Origin: Oerskovia turbata
Lineage (GTDB): Bacteria; Actinomycetota; Actinomycetes; Actinomycetales; Cellulomonadaceae
Reading direction: 5' to 3'
Length of the DNA stretch: 64,000 nucleotides
Assembly: GCF_000718325.1 (NCBI RefSeq)
Contig: NZ_JOFV01000007.1
Span: forward strand, 123,830-187,829
In this document: one piece after another, positions 19,201 to 29,311 of the stretch
How the letters are laid out: the number at the start of each line of letters is the position of its first letter
Position numbering within the stretch: position 1 is the first letter of the stretch
Notes under the pieces: generated by a model
Seen by the model: only the letters and a program-made list of their open reading frames with translations
What the model was told of the DNA's origin: nothing
Database searches by the model: none
Translations under genes and position numbers: made by a program

Positions 19201-20319
19201 TCAGTGCCCCCGCTTGCGGCGCGGCTGAGCCTTGTTGCCCTGGTGGGATCCGGGCTGGAGCTGGCCGGCTCCCTGGACCCCTGCGGCGGCCAGGACGGCG
19301 TCACCCGCCGCGTCTCCCGTCGACTGGGCAGCCTGCGCGACGAGCGCCGCACGCTTCTCGAGGACCTTCGTGGTGTGTTCCTTGATGGCGGGCTCGCGCT
19401 CGCGCAGCGTGACCTCCAGGGGCGTGGCCAGGAAGATCGAGGAGTACGCGCCGACGGCCATGCCGACGAACAGTGCGAGCGAGATGTCGCGCAGCGTGCC
19501 CGCTCCGAGGAGGAAGGCGCCGATGAACAGGATGGCGCTCACGGGCAGCAGGGCCACGACCGAGGTGTTGATCGACCGGACCAGCGTCTGGTTGACCGCG
19601 AGGTTCGCGCGCTCGGCGTACGTGCTGCGGGTCTGGTCGAGGATGCCGTGCGTGTTCTCACGGACCTTGTCGAAGACCACGACGGTGTCGTAGATCGAGT
19701 AGCCGAGGATCGTCAGGAAGCCGATCACGGTCGCCGGGGTGACCTCCCAGCCGATCGCCGCGTAGATCCCGACCGTGATGATGAGGTCGTGGAAGAGCGC
19801 GATGAGCGCCGCGGCGGCCATGCGCCAGTTGCGGAAGTAGATCGTCATGACGAGCCCGACGAGGGCGAGGAAGACGATGAGGCCCGTGATGGCCTTCTGC
19901 GACACGTCCTTGCCCCAGCTCGGGCCGATGAACGCGGTCGTGACGTCGTCCTCGGTCACGGAGTAGGCGCCCGCGAGGGCGTCCCGGACCTCGGTGACCT
20001 CCTCCGTGGTCAGGCGGTCGGTCTGGACGCGGATCGCGGCGCCGCCGACGGTCGTGACGCGCGGGACCTCGGCCGGGGCGACCTCGGCCACGGCGTCGAT
20101 CGCGGGCTGCTGGCTGGTGTCGCTCACGTTGGAGACGACGAACTCGGAGCCGCCGCGGAAGTCGATGCCGAGGTTGAACCCCTTGGTGAGCAGGACCCCG
20201 AACGACAGGACGACCATGACGATCGCGACGATGTAGAAGCGGCGGCGGTTGCCGACGATCTGGTAGGACTTGCGTCCGGTGTAGAGGTCGTTGCCCCACT
20301 GGGCGAATCCCTGCGCCAT
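19201..20319 (-). CDS. secF: Protein translocase subunit SecF
   Basis: SecF of 372 residues has six predicted membrane helices and one large periplasmic-side loop. The segments GIDFRGGSEFVV after helix 1 and GYSIYDTVVVFDKVREN in helix 5 are family signatures; the latter holds residues involved in proton coupling. With SecD it drives protein export. The ATG at 20319 overlaps the secD stop by one base (TGATG). A basic Gln/Arg-rich tail ends the protein. Confidence 0.96.
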   Translation of the reverse strand: MAQGFAQWGNDLYTGRKSYQIVGNRRRFYIVAIVMVVLSFGVLLTKGFNLGIDFRGGSEFVVSNVSDTSQQPAIDAVAEVAPAEVPRVTTVGGAAIRVQTDRLTTEEVTEVRDALAGAYSVTEDDVTTAFIGPSWGKDVSQKAITGLIVFLALVGLVMTIYFRNWRMAAAALIALFHDLIITVGIYAAIGWEVTPATVIGFLTILGYSIYDTVVVFDKVRENTHGILDQTRSTYAERANLAVNQTLVRSINTSVVALLPVSAILFIGAFLLGAGTLRDISLALFVGMAVGAYSSIFLATPLEVTLREREPAIKEHTTKVLEKRAALVAQAAQSTGDAAGDAVLAAAGVQGAGQLQPGSHQGNKAQPRRKRGH

Positions 20320-22124
20320 CAGAGGTTCTCCTCGTTCTTGTCGCCCTCGGTCGAGGAGTCGGTGGTGGTGGCGTCGGGCCCGGCCGCACGTCGGGCCGCG
20401 GCACGACGCTCGGCGATCGTCATGCGTGAGCCGTCGCCCGTGGAGGCGGTACCGAGGCTGGCGCCGGCGCCCACCTTTTCGCGTGCGGGGCTGGCGAAGG
20501 GCTCGTCGAGCGGCGCGTCGGCGGTCGACGCGTCCTTGTCGGAGGCGTCTGCGGGGCGGCTGACGCGGCCACGTCCCGCGTAGCGGGCGGTCGCACCGAG
20601 GCGGCGGGGGTCCAGCCCCGAGGCGGGGTGCCCGTTGGCGAAGAACTTGGTCTTCGCGAGGAGCTGCATGACCGGGTGGGTGAACATGAACACCACGACC
20701 AGGTCGATCAGGGTCGTCAGCCCGAGCGTGAACGCGAAGCCGCGGACGCCGCCCACGGCCAGGAAGTACAGCACGACCGCGGCGAGGAAGTTGACCGCGT
20801 CGGAGGCCAGGATGGTGCGCCGTGCACGGTCCCAGCCCTTCTCGACGGCCGAGTTCAGGGTGCGGCCGTCACGCAGCTCGTCACGGATGCGTTCGAAGTA
20901 CACGATGAACGAGTCCGCGGTGATGCCGATCGCGACGATGATGCCGGCGACGCCGGGCAGCGAGAGCCGGTACCCGATCGTCCAGGACAGCAGCAGGATC
21001 ACCCCGAAGGTGAGCACCGCAGCGATGCCGAGCGAGGCGACGGTGACCATGCCCAGGGCCCGGTACTGGAAGAGCGAATAGACGACGACCAGCAGGAGGC
21101 CGATCGCACCGGCGATGAGGCCCTTCTCGAGCTGCTCGCTGCCGAGGGTCGCGGAGATCTGCTGCTCGCTCTGGACCTCGAACGTCAGCGGGAGCGAGCC
21201 GAAGTTGAGCTGGTTGGCGAGCAGCGCGGCGCTCTCGCGGGTGAAGCTGCCGGAGATCTCGGCCTTGCCGTCCGTGATGGCGTCGTTGGCGGTCGGGGCG
21301 GAGATCACGAGACCGTCGAGGACGAGCGCGAACGCGTTCTGCGGTGCGGGCAGGGAGACCAGGCGCGTCGTCGTGTCCCGGAACGCCTCGGTGCCCGCGT
21401 TGTTGAACTCGAGGTTGACGACCCACTGGCCGGTGCTCACGCCCTGGGCCGTGGTGCCCATGCCCGAGCTGGCGTTGGCGATCTCGGTTCCCTCGATCTC
21501 GACCGGCCCCAGGATGTACTTCGCGGTGCCGTCGTCGGCACACGTGACCAGGGGCGCGTCGGGGTCGTCCCCGAGGCCGCCGGTGAGGTTCGTGGGGGCG
21601 GTGCAGTCGAGCGCGTCGAACTCGGCCTGGATCGCGGGGGTGATCTGGGCGAGGTCGCTCGGGTTGGCCGGGACGACGGGGGTCTCGGGCTCCGTGGGTG
21701 CCTCGGCCGGGGTCTCGGACTCGACCGGGGTGGGGGCGCCGACGGTCAGGACGGGCCGGAACCGCATCTGCGCGGACTTGCGCACGAGGTCGAGCGTCTC
21801 GTCGCTCGGGGTGCCGGGCAGCCCGACGACGATGTTCTTGCCCTGGCTCGTGATCTCGGCCTCGCTCACCCCCGAGGAGTCGACGCGCTGGCGGATCACG
21901 TTGATCGCCTGGGTGATCGTCTCGTCGGTGACCTCACCCTCGGAGGCGATCGGCGTCAGGATGATCTGCGTGCCGCCCTCCAGGTCGAGGGCGAGCCCTG
22001 GCGTGGTGCTCGCGTCCGACCACTTGGTGCCGGCGAAGATCGACGCGAACAGCGCGAGGATCAGTACAGCGAGGGTCACCAGGGTGCGTACGGGCCTGGC
22101 GCGTCGTGTGTTGGAGGTGGCCAA
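20319..22124 (-). CDS. secD: Protein translocase subunit SecD
   Basis: SecD of 601 residues has an N-terminal helix, a long extracytoplasmic region (about residues 50-330) with LALDLEGGTQIILTP at its start and ERIRDELRDGRTLNSAVEKG plus LAVGGVRGFAFTLGL in the C-terminal six-helix block. A Thr/Pro/Glu insert around residues 130-150 and a charged 90-residue tail are lineage features. The start is a TTG at 22124, with GAGACGG upstream. Gene order yajC-secD-secF-apt is the standard one. Confidence 0.95.
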   Translation of the reverse strand: MATSNTRRARPVRTLVTLAVLILALFASIFAGTKWSDASTTPGLALDLEGGTQIILTPIASEGEVTDETITQAINVIRQRVDSSGVSEAEITSQGKNIVVGLPGTPSDETLDLVRKSAQMRFRPVLTVGAPTPVESETPAEAPTEPETPVVPANPSDLAQITPAIQAEFDALDCTAPTNLTGGLGDDPDAPLVTCADDGTAKYILGPVEIEGTEIANASSGMGTTAQGVSTGQWVVNLEFNNAGTEAFRDTTTRLVSLPAPQNAFALVLDGLVISAPTANDAITDGKAEISGSFTRESAALLANQLNFGSLPLTFEVQSEQQISATLGSEQLEKGLIAGAIGLLLVVVYSLFQYRALGMVTVASLGIAAVLTFGVILLLSWTIGYRLSLPGVAGIIVAIGITADSFIVYFERIRDELRDGRTLNSAVEKGWDRARRTILASDAVNFLAAVVLYFLAVGGVRGFAFTLGLTTLIDLVVVFMFTHPVMQLLAKTKFFANGHPASGLDPRRLGATARYAGRGRVSRPADASDKDASTADAPLDEPFASPAREKVGAGASLGTASTGDGSRMTIAERRAAARRAAGPDATTTDSSTEGDKNEENL

Positions 22125-22172
22125 CTATCCGTCTCTTCTCGTGCGCGCGACATCGCGAGATGGCGCGGGTCG

Positions 22173-22202
22173 ACGTCGCACCCCGGGATCGGGGTGCGAC
22201 GT
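22173..22202 (-). terminator. Hairpin between yajC and secD
   Basis: Perfect 12-bp arms, ACGTCGCACCCC and its complement, enclose a 6-nt loop. The stem lies 4 bp past the yajC stop and about 48 bp before the secD start. It may terminate part of the yajC transcripts or stabilise an mRNA end, so that yajC and secDF levels differ. Confidence 0.65.
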
Positions 22203-22206
22203 GATG

Positions 22207-22638
22207 TCACTTGCTGTCGGTGCCGTCGTCCCGCTTGTCACCCGGCTTGTCCGTGAGCCCGGACAGGTCGTCCGGGACGTCGAGGACGTCGTCCACCGAC
22301 GAGGTGCGGGCTGCGTCGCCGTGGACCGCGTCCTCCTCGGTGCTCTCGCCCTGCTCGTCGGTGCTGTCGTCCTCGACGGGCGGCTCGACGAGCTTGGCGA
22401 TCGCTGCACGCAGCCAGCGTGTCTGGGTGCCGGGTGTGGACTCGATCGTGATGATGTCCTTCTCCTCGTCGACGTCGACGATGGTGCCGAACAGGCCCGA
22501 CCCGGTCATGACCTCCTGGCCGGGGGCCAGGTTGGTCCGGAAGGCAGCCGCTTCCTTCTGTGCCTTGCGCGACCGGTTGGTCATGAGGAACATCGCTCCG
22601 GCGGCGAGAGCGAGGATGAGAATGAGGCTGAAGTCCAT
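22207..22638 (-). CDS. yajC: Preprotein translocase subunit YajC
   Basis: The 143-residue protein has one N-terminal membrane helix (residues 3-20), then the YajC core NRSRKAQKEAAAF and MTGSGLFGTIVDVDEEKDI, and a long acidic C-terminal tail rich in Asp, Glu and Ser. It associates with SecDF. The ATG at 22638 (MDFSLILILALAAG) places the helix at the very start, as in the family; the open frame upstream is not coding. Confidence 0.93.
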   Translation of the reverse strand: MDFSLILILALAAGAMFLMTNRSRKAQKEAAAFRTNLAPGQEVMTGSGLFGTIVDVDEEKDIITIESTPGTQTRWLRAAIAKLVEPPVEDDSTDEQGESTEEDAVHGDAARTSSVDDVLDVPDDLSGLTDKPGDKRDDGTDSK

Positions 22639-22754
22639 GACGGGGTAACCGGTTCCTGTTCTGTGCTGGGATCTGCGCGGCAGTCTAGGCGCACGCGTAC
22701 GGATCAACAACGAACCGTCCGGCCGTGGAGTTCCGCCGCTCAGATTCCCTCAGT

Positions 22755-23912
22755 CTAGGCCCCCGTGTCGAACAGGGTTCCGCCCGACCGCCCGGAGCCG
22801 GCCCGCTGCCCGTTCCCGGCCCCGAGCCCGGCGCCGGGACCGCGGGGCGTCAGGGGGTCGGGCGGGGTGAGCCCGAGGTGGGCCCAGGCCGCGGGGGTGG
22901 CCACGCGCCCGCGCGGGGTGCGCCCGATCAGGCCCTCGCGCACGAGGAAGGGTTCGGCGACGGTCTCCACCGTCTCGGACTCCTCGCCCACGGTCACGGC
23001 GAGGGTGCTCAGGCCCACGGGCCCTCCCCCGAACCGGGTGCACAGGGCGCCGAGCACCGCGCGGTCGAGGCGGTCGAGGCCCAGCTCGTCGACCTCGTAG
23101 ACCTCCAGGGCTGCGCGTGCGGCCCGCAGGTCCATGGTCCCGTCGCCGCGCACCTGCGCCCAGTCGCGCACGCGGCGCAGGAGACGGTTGGCGATGCGGG
23201 GCGTGCCGCGCGAGCGGCCGGAGATCTCGTGGGCGGCGGCGTGCTTGATCTCGACGCCGAGGAGCCCGGCCGAGCGGATGATGACGCGTTCGAGCTCTTC
23301 GGCGGAGTAGAAGTCGAGGTGGCCGGTGAACCCGAAGCGGTCGCGCAGCGGGGCGGGCAGGAGGCCTGCGCGCGTGGTGGCGCCCACGACGGTGAAGGGC
23401 GGCAGGGACAGCGGGATGGCGCTGGCCCCGGCTCCCTTGCCGACGACGACGTCGACCCGGAAGTCCTCCATCGCGACGTACAGCAGCTCCTCGGCGGGGC
23501 GTGCGAGGCGGTGGATCTCGTCGATGAACAGGACCTCGCCCTCCTCGAGGGAGGACAGGACGGCGGCGAGGTCGCCCGCGTGCTGGATCGCGGGGCCCGA
23601 CGTGACGCGCAGCGAGGTGCCGAGCTCGGCCGCGATGATCATCGCGAGGGTCGTCTTGCCGAGCCCGGGCGGGCCCGAGAGCAGGACGTGGTCGGGGGTG
23701 GCGCCGCGGGCGAGCGCGGCCTGCAGGACGAGGGAGAGCTGGTCGCGCACGACGAGCTGCCCGACGAACTCTTCGAGGCGGCGCGGTCGCAGGGCTGCCT
23801 CGGCGGCACGCTCGAGGTCGTCCGCGGTCGAGGTCACGATGCGCTCGGACGTGAACGGCTCGTGGCCGGGTGCGTGGTCCGGCCCGAAACCCACCCTGTC
23901 GAAGTCAGCCAC
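22755..23912 (-). CDS. ruvB: Holliday junction branch migration DNA helicase RuvB
   Basis: RuvB of 385 residues has the Walker A box [12 protein letters not shown], Walker B FIDEIHRL, sensor 1 GATTRAG and arginine finger segment LRDRFGFT, followed by the winged-helix domain. It drives branch migration with RuvA. The GTG at 23912 overlaps the end of ruvA; another in-frame GTG at 23930 is possible. The N-terminus is about 30 residues longer than usual, and a Gly/Pro/Arg-rich tail is added. Confidence 0.95.
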   Translation of the reverse strand: MADFDRVGFGPDHAPGHEPFTSERIVTSTADDLERAAEAALRPRRLEEFVGQLVVRDQLSLVLQAALARGATPDHVLLSGPPGLGKTTLAMIIAAELGTSLRVTSGPAIQHAGDLAAVLSSLEEGEVLFIDEIHRLARPAEELLYVAMEDFRVDVVVGKGAGASAIPLSLPPFTVVGATTRAGLLPAPLRDRFGFTGHLDFYSAEELERVIIRSAGLLGVEIKHAAAHEISGRSRGTPRIANRLLRRVRDWAQVRGDGTMDLRAARAALEVYEVDELGLDRLDRAVLGALCTRFGGGPVGLSTLAVTVGEESETVETVAEPFLVREGLIGRTPRGRVATPAAWAHLGLTPPDPLTPRGPGAGLGAGNGQRAGSGRSGGTLFDTGA

Positions 23913-24546
23913 GGGGGCCGCCCAGGACACGCAGCGCGGCTCGCAGGGCGCCGGCGATCTCGTCGGGGGCGACGGCGTCGGCCCCGGCCTGGGTCAGGAC
24001 CGTGGCGAGGGCGTCCTCGGCGGCCTTGGGGTTCCATCCGAGACCGACGAGCGCCTGGACGACCTGGTCGCGCTGGTCGTCGACCACGGGGGTGCCCGGG
24101 GTGCCCGGGGTCTGGTCCGGGTCCGTGCCCGTGGGGGCGCCGAGCCTGTCGCCGAGCTCGAGCGCGATGCGTTGGGCGCCCTTGCGGCCGATGCCGGGCA
24201 CGCGCATGAGCGCGGCGATGTCCTCGCCTGCGACGGCGCGGCGCAGGGCGTCGGGGGTGTGGACCGCGAGCATGGCCAGGGCCAGGCGCGGGCCGACGCC
24301 GCTGACGGTCTGCACGGCCTCGAACACGGTGCGCTCGTCGTCGTCGGCGAAGCCGAACAGCGTGAAGGAGTCCTCGCGGACGACCATGCTCGTGGCCAGG
24401 CGGGCGGGTTCGCCCACGCGCAGCGCGGACAGGGTCGCGGGGGTCGCGTGGACGAGGTAGCCCACGGCTCCCCCGGTGCCTCCCACGTCGATGACGGCGC
24501 GGTCCAGGCGGACGTCCGCGACCGTGCCCGACAGCGAAGCGATCAC
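23905..24546 (-). CDS. ruvA: Holliday junction branch migration protein RuvA
   Basis: RuvA of 213 residues begins [20 protein letters not shown], the OB-fold domain, and has the tandem helix-hairpin-helix segments [13 protein letters not shown] and [15 protein letters not shown], then a Pro/Thr/Gly linker and the RuvB-binding third domain ([19 protein letters not shown]). The GTG at 24546 follows GGAGG. It overlaps ruvB by 8 bp and follows ruvC after 131 bp. Confidence 0.95.
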   Translation of the reverse strand: MIASLSGTVADVRLDRAVIDVGGTGGAVGYLVHATPATLSALRVGEPARLATSMVVREDSFTLFGFADDDERTVFEAVQTVSGVGPRLALAMLAVHTPDALRRAVAGEDIAALMRVPGIGRKGAQRIALELGDRLGAPTGTDPDQTPGTPGTPVVDDQRDQVVQALVGLGWNPKAAEDALATVLTQAGADAVAPDEIAGALRAALRVLGGPRG

Positions 24547-24593
24547 TGTGCCTCCATGCTTCCTCGCGGGTCCCGGCCGCGCGCGGCCGGCCC

Positions 24594-24607
24594 CGAACAC
24601 CTGTACG
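24594..24607 (-). promoter_or_regulatory. SOS-box-like site upstream of ruvA
   Basis: Read on the minus strand the site is CGTACAGGTGTTCG, which differs from the consensus CGAAC-RNRY-GTTCG at one base. It ends about 48 bp upstream of the ruvA start in the 131-bp gap after ruvC, so ruvAB may have their own damage-inducible promoter. Confidence 0.5.
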
Positions 24608-24677
24608 AACCTCGGGTCACTCTAGCAACGGGCGGCGGGGGTCCCGGGCGAGCCTCGCCGTGGGCACCGGCCTGGGG

Positions 24678-25241
24678 TCAGCGGCGGGGGCCGCGCGAGG
24701 CCTGCTCGGCCGCGGCCCACGCGCGCTGTGCGGGGGTGAGCTGGTGCCGGTCGCCGCCCTGCAGGGCGCCCGCGGGGCGCCACAGGTGGCAGATCGCGAG
24801 GGCCAGGGCGTCGGCGGCGTCGGCGGGCTTGGGCAGCTCCGCGAGCTCGAGGATGCGCGCGACCATGCGCTGGACCTGGATCTTGTCGGCGCGCCCGGTG
24901 CCGGTCACGGCGGCCTTGACCTCGCTCGGGGTGTGCATCGCGACGGGCACCCCGCGGCGCGCGGCGGCGACCATCGCGAGGCCCGCGACCTGGGCGGTGC
25001 CCATGACGGTGCTGACGTTGTGCTGGGCGAAGACGCGTTCGACGGCCACGACGTCGGGGACGTGCTCGTCCATCCACGCGTCGAGGCGTTGGGAGATGGT
25101 GAGCAGGCGCAGGTCGACGGACTGGTCGGGCGGGCTCTGCAGGACCCCGACCGCGACCATGCGGGCGCGCCGGCCGGGCAGCGAGTCGACGACGCCGATC
25201 CCGCAGCGGGTCAGTCCTGGGTCCACTCCGAGCACGCGCAC
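24678..25241 (-). CDS. ruvC: Crossover junction endodeoxyribonuclease RuvC
   Basis: RuvC of 187 residues resolves Holliday junctions. The four acidic catalytic positions are visible: VDPGLTRCG (Asp7), [11 protein letters not shown] (Glu), and [12 protein letters not shown] (two Asp). The GTG at 25241 gives VRVLGVDPG, the usual start. A hairpin separates it from yebC, so ruvC probably has its own promoter in 25242-25270. I could not find a consensus SOS box there. Confidence 0.95.
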   Translation of the reverse strand: MRVLGVDPGLTRCGIGVVDSLPGRRARMVAVGVLQSPPDQSVDLRLLTISQRLDAWMDEHVPDVVAVERVFAQHNVSTVMGTAQVAGLAMVAAARRGVPVAMHTPSEVKAAVTGTGRADKIQVQRMVARILELAELPKPADAADALALAICHLWRPAGALQGGDRHQLTPAQRAWAAAEQASRGPRR

Positions 25242-25270
25242 GCGCTCACCTTCTCACGGGCCGCCCACGG

Positions 25271-25310
25271 CGAAGGGCTCCCACGCGTGCGTGCGCGCCG
25301 GAGCCCTTCG
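25271..25310 (-). terminator. Stem-loop terminator after yebC
   Basis: Perfect 11-bp arms, CGAAGGGCTCC and its complement, enclose an 18-nt loop. The structure lies 15 bp past the yebC stop and separates the pdx/yebC transcripts from ruvCAB. Confidence 0.7.
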
Positions 25311-25325
25311 TCACACCGGGGTGGG

Positions 25326-26084
25326 TCAGTCGTCGTTCTCGAGCTCGGCCATGACCTCGGGGCTCGCGGTGAAGTTCGCGTAGACGTTCTGCACGTCGTC
25401 GCTGTCCTCGAGGGCGTCGATGAGGCGCAGGATCTTGCGGGCGCCCTCGGCGTCGACCTCGACCTCCATGGAGGGGTGGAAGACGACGTCGGCGGAGTCG
25501 TACTCGATGCCGGCGTCCTGCAGCGCGGTGCGGACCGCGACGAGGTCGGTGGCCTCGGTGAGGACCTCGAACGTGTCGCCCTCATCGGTGACCTCCTCGC
25601 CGCCCGCCTCGAGGACGGCCTCCATGACGTCGTCCTCGGTGGTGCCCTCCTGGGGGACCACGATGACGCCCTTGCGGGAGAACAGGTAGGACACCGAGCC
25701 GGGGTCGGCGAGCTGGCCGCCGTTGCGCGTGAACGCGATGCGGACCTCGGCGGCGGCGCGGTTCTTGTTGTCGGTGAGGCACTCGACGAGGACGGCGATG
25801 CCGCCCGTGCCGTAGCCCTCGTACATGATGGTCTGGTAGTCGGCCCCGCCGGCTTCCTGGCCCGAGCCGCGCTTGAGGGCGCGGTCGATGTTGTCGTTGG
25901 GGACCGAGGACTTCTTGGCCTTCTGGACGGCGTCGAAGAGCGTGGGGTTACCGGCGAGGTCCCCGCCGCCCGTGCGGGCCGCGACCTCGATGTTCTTGAT
26001 GAGCTTGGCGAACAGCTTGCCGCGCTTGGCGTCGATCACGGCCTTCTTGTGCTTGGTCGTAGCCCACTTGGAGTGTCCTGACAT
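25326..26084 (-). CDS. yebC: YebC/PmpR family protein
   Basis: The 252-residue protein opens with [20 protein letters not shown], the invariant YebC start, and continues with a three-domain layout including [19 protein letters not shown] and a glycine/serine-rich [18 protein letters not shown] segment. YebC proteins act either as DNA-binding regulators (PmpR branch) or at ribosomes stalled on polyproline; the sequence does not decide which. It sits between pdxT and ruvC, as in many actinobacteria. Confidence 0.95.
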   Translation of the reverse strand: MSGHSKWATTKHKKAVIDAKRGKLFAKLIKNIEVAARTGGGDLAGNPTLFDAVQKAKKSSVPNDNIDRALKRGSGQEAGGADYQTIMYEGYGTGGIAVLVECLTDNKNRAAAEVRIAFTRNGGQLADPGSVSYLFSRKGVIVVPQEGTTEDDVMEAVLEAGGEEVTDEGDTFEVLTEATDLVAVRTALQDAGIEYDSADVVFHPSMEVEVDAEGARKILRLIDALEDSDDVQNVYANFTASPEVMAELENDD

Positions 26085-26091
26085 ACCCCTG

Positions 26092-26748
26092 TTACTCCTT
26101 CACGATTGCGACGAAGAGCTCGTGCACCCGCGCATCGCCCGTGATCTCGGGGTGGAAGGAGGTGGCGAGCAACGTTCCCTGACGTACTGCGACGATTCTA
26201 CCTGCGGCGTCACCCGTCCCCGCGGCACCGGCGTCCGGCCCGTCGCCGGAGCGTGCGCGCGCGGCCGCGCCGCGGTGGCGGGTGCGGGCCAGGACCTGGA
26301 CGCCGGGGCCGGTCTCCTCGACCCAGGGGGCGCGGATGAACGCGGCGGGCACGGGCCCGCCGGGGACGCCGGTCATCTCGACGGACGACTCGAACGAGTC
26401 GACCTGGCGCCCGAACGCGTTGCGGCGCACCGTGACGTCCAGCCCGCCGAGGGTCTGCTGGTCGTGCGTGGCGCCCAGGACGCGGTCGGCGAGCAGGATC
26501 ATGCCGGCGCACGACCCGTACACGGGCAGCCCGGCGCCGATCGCGGTGCGCAGCGGGTCGAACAGCTCGAAGATCCGCAGCAGCTTGTCGATCGTGGTCG
26601 ACTCCCCGCCGGGGAGTACGAGGCCGTCGAGGCCGCCGAGCTCGGTGGGGCGCCGCACGGTGACGGCGCGGGCGCCGGCCACCTCGAGGGCGGCCACGTG
26701 CTCGCGGACGTCGCCCTGCAGGGCGAGGACTCCAATGACCGGTTTCAC
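26092..26748 (-). CDS. pdxT: Pyridoxal 5'-phosphate synthase glutaminase subunit PdxT
   Basis: PdxT of 218 residues is a class I glutamine amidotransferase that feeds ammonia to PdxS. It shows the [12 protein letters not shown] start, [12 protein letters not shown], the nucleophile elbow [12 protein letters not shown] with the catalytic Cys, and the final His-x-Glu in [10 protein letters not shown] Gly/Ala/Arg-rich insert of about 25 residues near residue 165 is unusual. The start is a GTG at 26748. It ends 7 bp before yebC. Confidence 0.95.
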   Translation of the reverse strand: MKPVIGVLALQGDVREHVAALEVAGARAVTVRRPTELGGLDGLVLPGGESTTIDKLLRIFELFDPLRTAIGAGLPVYGSCAGMILLADRVLGATHDQQTLGGLDVTVRRNAFGRQVDSFESSVEMTGVPGGPVPAAFIRAPWVEETGPGVQVLARTRHRGAAARARSGDGPDAGAAGTGDAAGRIVAVRQGTLLATSFHPEITGDARVHELFVAIVKE

Positions 26749-26857
26749 GATCGCCCATCGTACGTGCTGCGCGTGGGCGGGGTGCGAGGTGCCCGACGGC
26801 GGTGCCCGGCTCGCGGGGGCCGGGGCGCCATGGGCCCGGGCAGGGCTGGGCCGGGGG

Positions 26858-27535
26858 CTACTCGGGGCTACTCAGGGCCTGTTCGGTGGCTTCGCCGAGG
26901 TGCCGGGTCTGCCCGTCCCACCCGTCGAGGAGGGGTGCGAGGAGGTCGGGCAGGGCGGCGGGGAAGACCTCGATGGTCACGGTGCGCAGCTCGGGCAGGG
27001 TCCACCAGCGCATCTCGTCGACGACGTCGTGCTCGATCTCGGTCCAGCCGTCGCGGGTCAGGGGGCGGCTCGTGTGCTCGTCGGTGAGGCGGGCGAGGTA
27101 GAAGACCTCGTCCTGGCGGCAGCGTTCGCGGTAGAAGTCGAAGATGGCGGAGCGGGTCCACACGGGGCCCTCGAGCATGGCGGGGTCCAGGTGCAGCCCG
27201 GTCTCCTCGAGGACCTCGCGCACCGCGGCGTCGAGGTCGCTCTCGCCGGGCTCGATGCCGCCGCCGATGGTGAACCACCAGGAGCGGTCGGGCTGGTCGG
27301 AGTCGTGGCCGCGCGCGAGCAGGACGCGGTCCGCGGCGTCGAGGAGCAGGACGCGGGCGCCGCGCCGGTGGCGCAGGCCGTCGGGTCCGAGGACCCAGTC
27401 GGGGCCGAGCGCGCCGGGGGCCTCGGGCGTGGGGTCGGCAGGACCGGCAGGTGAGGCCGTGGCCGGGGCGGGCGCAGCGGGTGCGTCCACCCCGGCCGGG
27501 GTGTGGCCGAGGGACCGGCCGGGGGTGCTCGTCAT
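26858..27535 (-). CDS. NUDIX hydrolase
   Basis: The 225-residue protein has a complete Nudix box, G-x5-E-x7-R-E-x2-E-E-x-G, in [18 protein letters not shown] followed by LEETGL. The first 45 residues are Ala/Pro-rich. The substrate is not deducible. The gene lies between pdxS and pdxT, which are usually adjacent, so it is probably co-transcribed with PLP synthesis. Confidence 0.88.
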   Translation of the reverse strand: MTSTPGRSLGHTPAGVDAPAAPAPATASPAGPADPTPEAPGALGPDWVLGPDGLRHRRGARVLLLDAADRVLLARGHDSDQPDRSWWFTIGGGIEPGESDLDAAVREVLEETGLHLDPAMLEGPVWTRSAIFDFYRERCRQDEVFYLARLTDEHTSRPLTRDGWTEIEHDVVDEMRWWTLPELRTVTIEVFPAALPDLLAPLLDGWDGQTRHLGEATEQALSSPE

Positions 27536-27592
27536 GAGGAGGTCACAGGGGTGTGCCCCCGGGCTCCGGGACGCCTCGACCGGCCCGCGGGG

Positions 27593-28513
27593 TCACCAGC
27601 CGCGCTCGGCGAGGCGGTGCGGGACGGGGATGTCGTCGACGTTGATGCCGACCATGGCCTCGCCCAGGCCGCGCGAGACGTCCGCGAGGACGGCCGGGTC
27701 GTCGTAGAACGTGGTGGCCTTCACGATCGCCGCGGCACGCTGGGCGGGGTTGCCGGACTTGAAGATGCCCGAGCCGACGAACACGCCCTCGGCGCCGAGC
27801 TGCATCATCATGGCGGCGTCGGCCGGGGTCGCGATACCGCCCGCGGTGAACATGACCACGGGCAGCTTGCCCGTCGCGGCGATCTCCTTGACGAGCTCGT
27901 ACGGCGCCTGGAGCTCCTTCGCGGCGACGAACAGCTCGTCCTCGGGCAAGGACGTCAGGCGGCGGATCTCGGCGCGGATGGTGCGCATGTGCGTCGTCGC
28001 GTTCGACACGTCGCCCGTGCCGGCCTCACCCTTGGAGCGGATCATGGCGGCGCCCTCGGTGATGCGGCGCAGCGCCTCGCCCAGGTTCGTCGCCCCGCAC
28101 ACGAACGGTGCGTCGAACGCCCACTTGTCGATGTGGTTCGCGTAGTCGGCCGGGGTCAGGACCTCGGACTCGTCGATGTAGTCGACGCCCAGGGCCTGCA
28201 GCACCTGCGCCTCGACGAAGTGGCCGATGCGCGCCTTGGCCATGACGGGGATCGACACGGCCGCGATGATGCCGTCGATCATGTCGGGGTCGCTCATGCG
28301 CGAGACCCCGCCCTGGGCGCGGATGTCCGCCGGGACGCGCTCGAGGGCCATGACGGCCACCGCGCCGGCGTCCTCCGCGATCTTCGCCTGCTCAGGGGTG
28401 ACGACGTCCATGATGACGCCGCCCTTGAGCATCTCGGCCATGCCACGCTTGACCTTGGCCGAGCCGACGACGTCGGTCACCTGGGGGCTGTTCTCGCCGG
28501 AATTCTCCACGGA
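27593..28513 (-). CDS. pdxS: Pyridoxal 5'-phosphate synthase lyase subunit PdxS
   Basis: PdxS of 306 residues builds PLP from ribose 5-phosphate, glyceraldehyde 3-phosphate and ammonia. Signature stretches are [40 protein letters not shown], and the phosphate-binding [13 protein letters not shown]. The GTG at 28513 is preferred because GAGG stands 7 nt upstream and the length then matches the family; GTGs at 28537 and 28549 are alternatives. pdxT is encoded further down the same strand. Confidence 0.95.
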   Translation of the reverse strand, partial: SVENSGENSPQVTDVVGSAKVKRGMAEMLKGGVIMDVVTPEQAKIAEDAGAVAVMALERVPADIRAQGGVSRMSDPDMIDGIIAAVSIPVMAKARIGHFVEAQVLQALGVDYIDESEVLTPADYANHIDKWAFDAPFVCGATNLGEALRRITEGAAMIRSKGEAGTGDVSNATTHMRTIRAEIRRLTSLPEDELFVAAKELQAPYELVKEIAATGKLPVVMFTAGGIATPADAAMMMQLGAEGVFVGSGIFKSGNPAQRAAAIVKATTFYDDPAVLADVSRGLGEAMVGINVDDIPVPHRLAERGW

Positions 28514-28639
28514 CACCGCGAAACCTCGAATCTTCACGTTGGGACGCACGAGCAGGGGTCACGCTCGTGCCGCCGACATGCTTGCACGTCACCCCCAGTC
28601 TACGGAGGCCCGCTCACCCCTCGGGCACCAGAGAGCCCC

Positions 28640-29311
28640 TCAGGGGTTGCGGTCCAGCGCCGGAGGCCACGCGTCGTCCAGCTCGACCGTGACCGGCATG
28701 GGCGCGTGCCCCGCCAAGGAGAACGCCCGCGCGTACCAGGTCCGGCGCAGGCGCTGCGTCTGCGCGACCGCCTCGTTGTGGAACCGGCGGGCGATCTGCG
28801 CCCGGTACCAGGCCCCCGCCAGCGCAGCCAGCAGCTCCGCGCCCGCCGGTGACGCCCGGATCTCCGCGACCTCCTGCGGGTCCTCGAGCGCCGCACGCAA
28901 CGTCGCCGACAGGTCGCTCTCCGCCATCGCCCGCTGCATCCCCAACCCCGCCAGGAGGCGAGGAGCCCGCACCACGGGCGTACCGCCGTCGGGCCTGCGC
29001 ACCCCCTCCGGGGCCGCGACCAGCTCCGCCAGACCCGGCACCGCCGCCGCGACCTCCCGCATGCGCAGGTCGTCGTCCAGGACCGCGTACGCCGCCTCCG
29101 CGACCAGGACCGAGCTCGCCGGGTCCAGCTCCCCCGCCCCCGCCAGGTCCAGCGCCGACGACGCCCGCCGCTCGAGCTGCGCGTCCAACGCCAACCGCGA
29201 CGCCATGACCTTGCGGTGCAACCGGTCCAGGCGCGAAGCCGCGACCCACAAGGCCCACCCCGCCACCAGCACCACCGCCACCACGATGATGGCGATCTCC
29301 GACCACGTCAC
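28640..29311 (-). CDS. Membrane-anchored protein of unknown function, LemA-like topology
   Basis: The 223-residue protein has one N-terminal helix (residues 4-26), then a charged helical region (RLDRLHRKVMASRLALDAQLERRA) like the start of LemA proteins, which have the same one-helix, helical-bundle plan. The LemA signature itself is not convincing. The GTG at 29311 follows GAGAGGAG and overlaps the pimA stop as GTGA. It is the last gene of the phosphatidylinositol mannoside operon, so an envelope role is likely but unproven. Confidence 0.75.
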   Translation of the reverse strand: MTWSEIAIIVVAVVLVAGWALWVAASRLDRLHRKVMASRLALDAQLERRASSALDLAGAGELDPASSVLVAEAAYAVLDDDLRMREVAAAVPGLAELVAAPEGVRRPDGGTPVVRAPRLLAGLGMQRAMAESDLSATLRAALEDPQEVAEIRASPAGAELLAALAGAWYRAQIARRFHNEAVAQTQRLRRTWYARAFSLAGHAPMPVTVELDDAWPPALDRNP

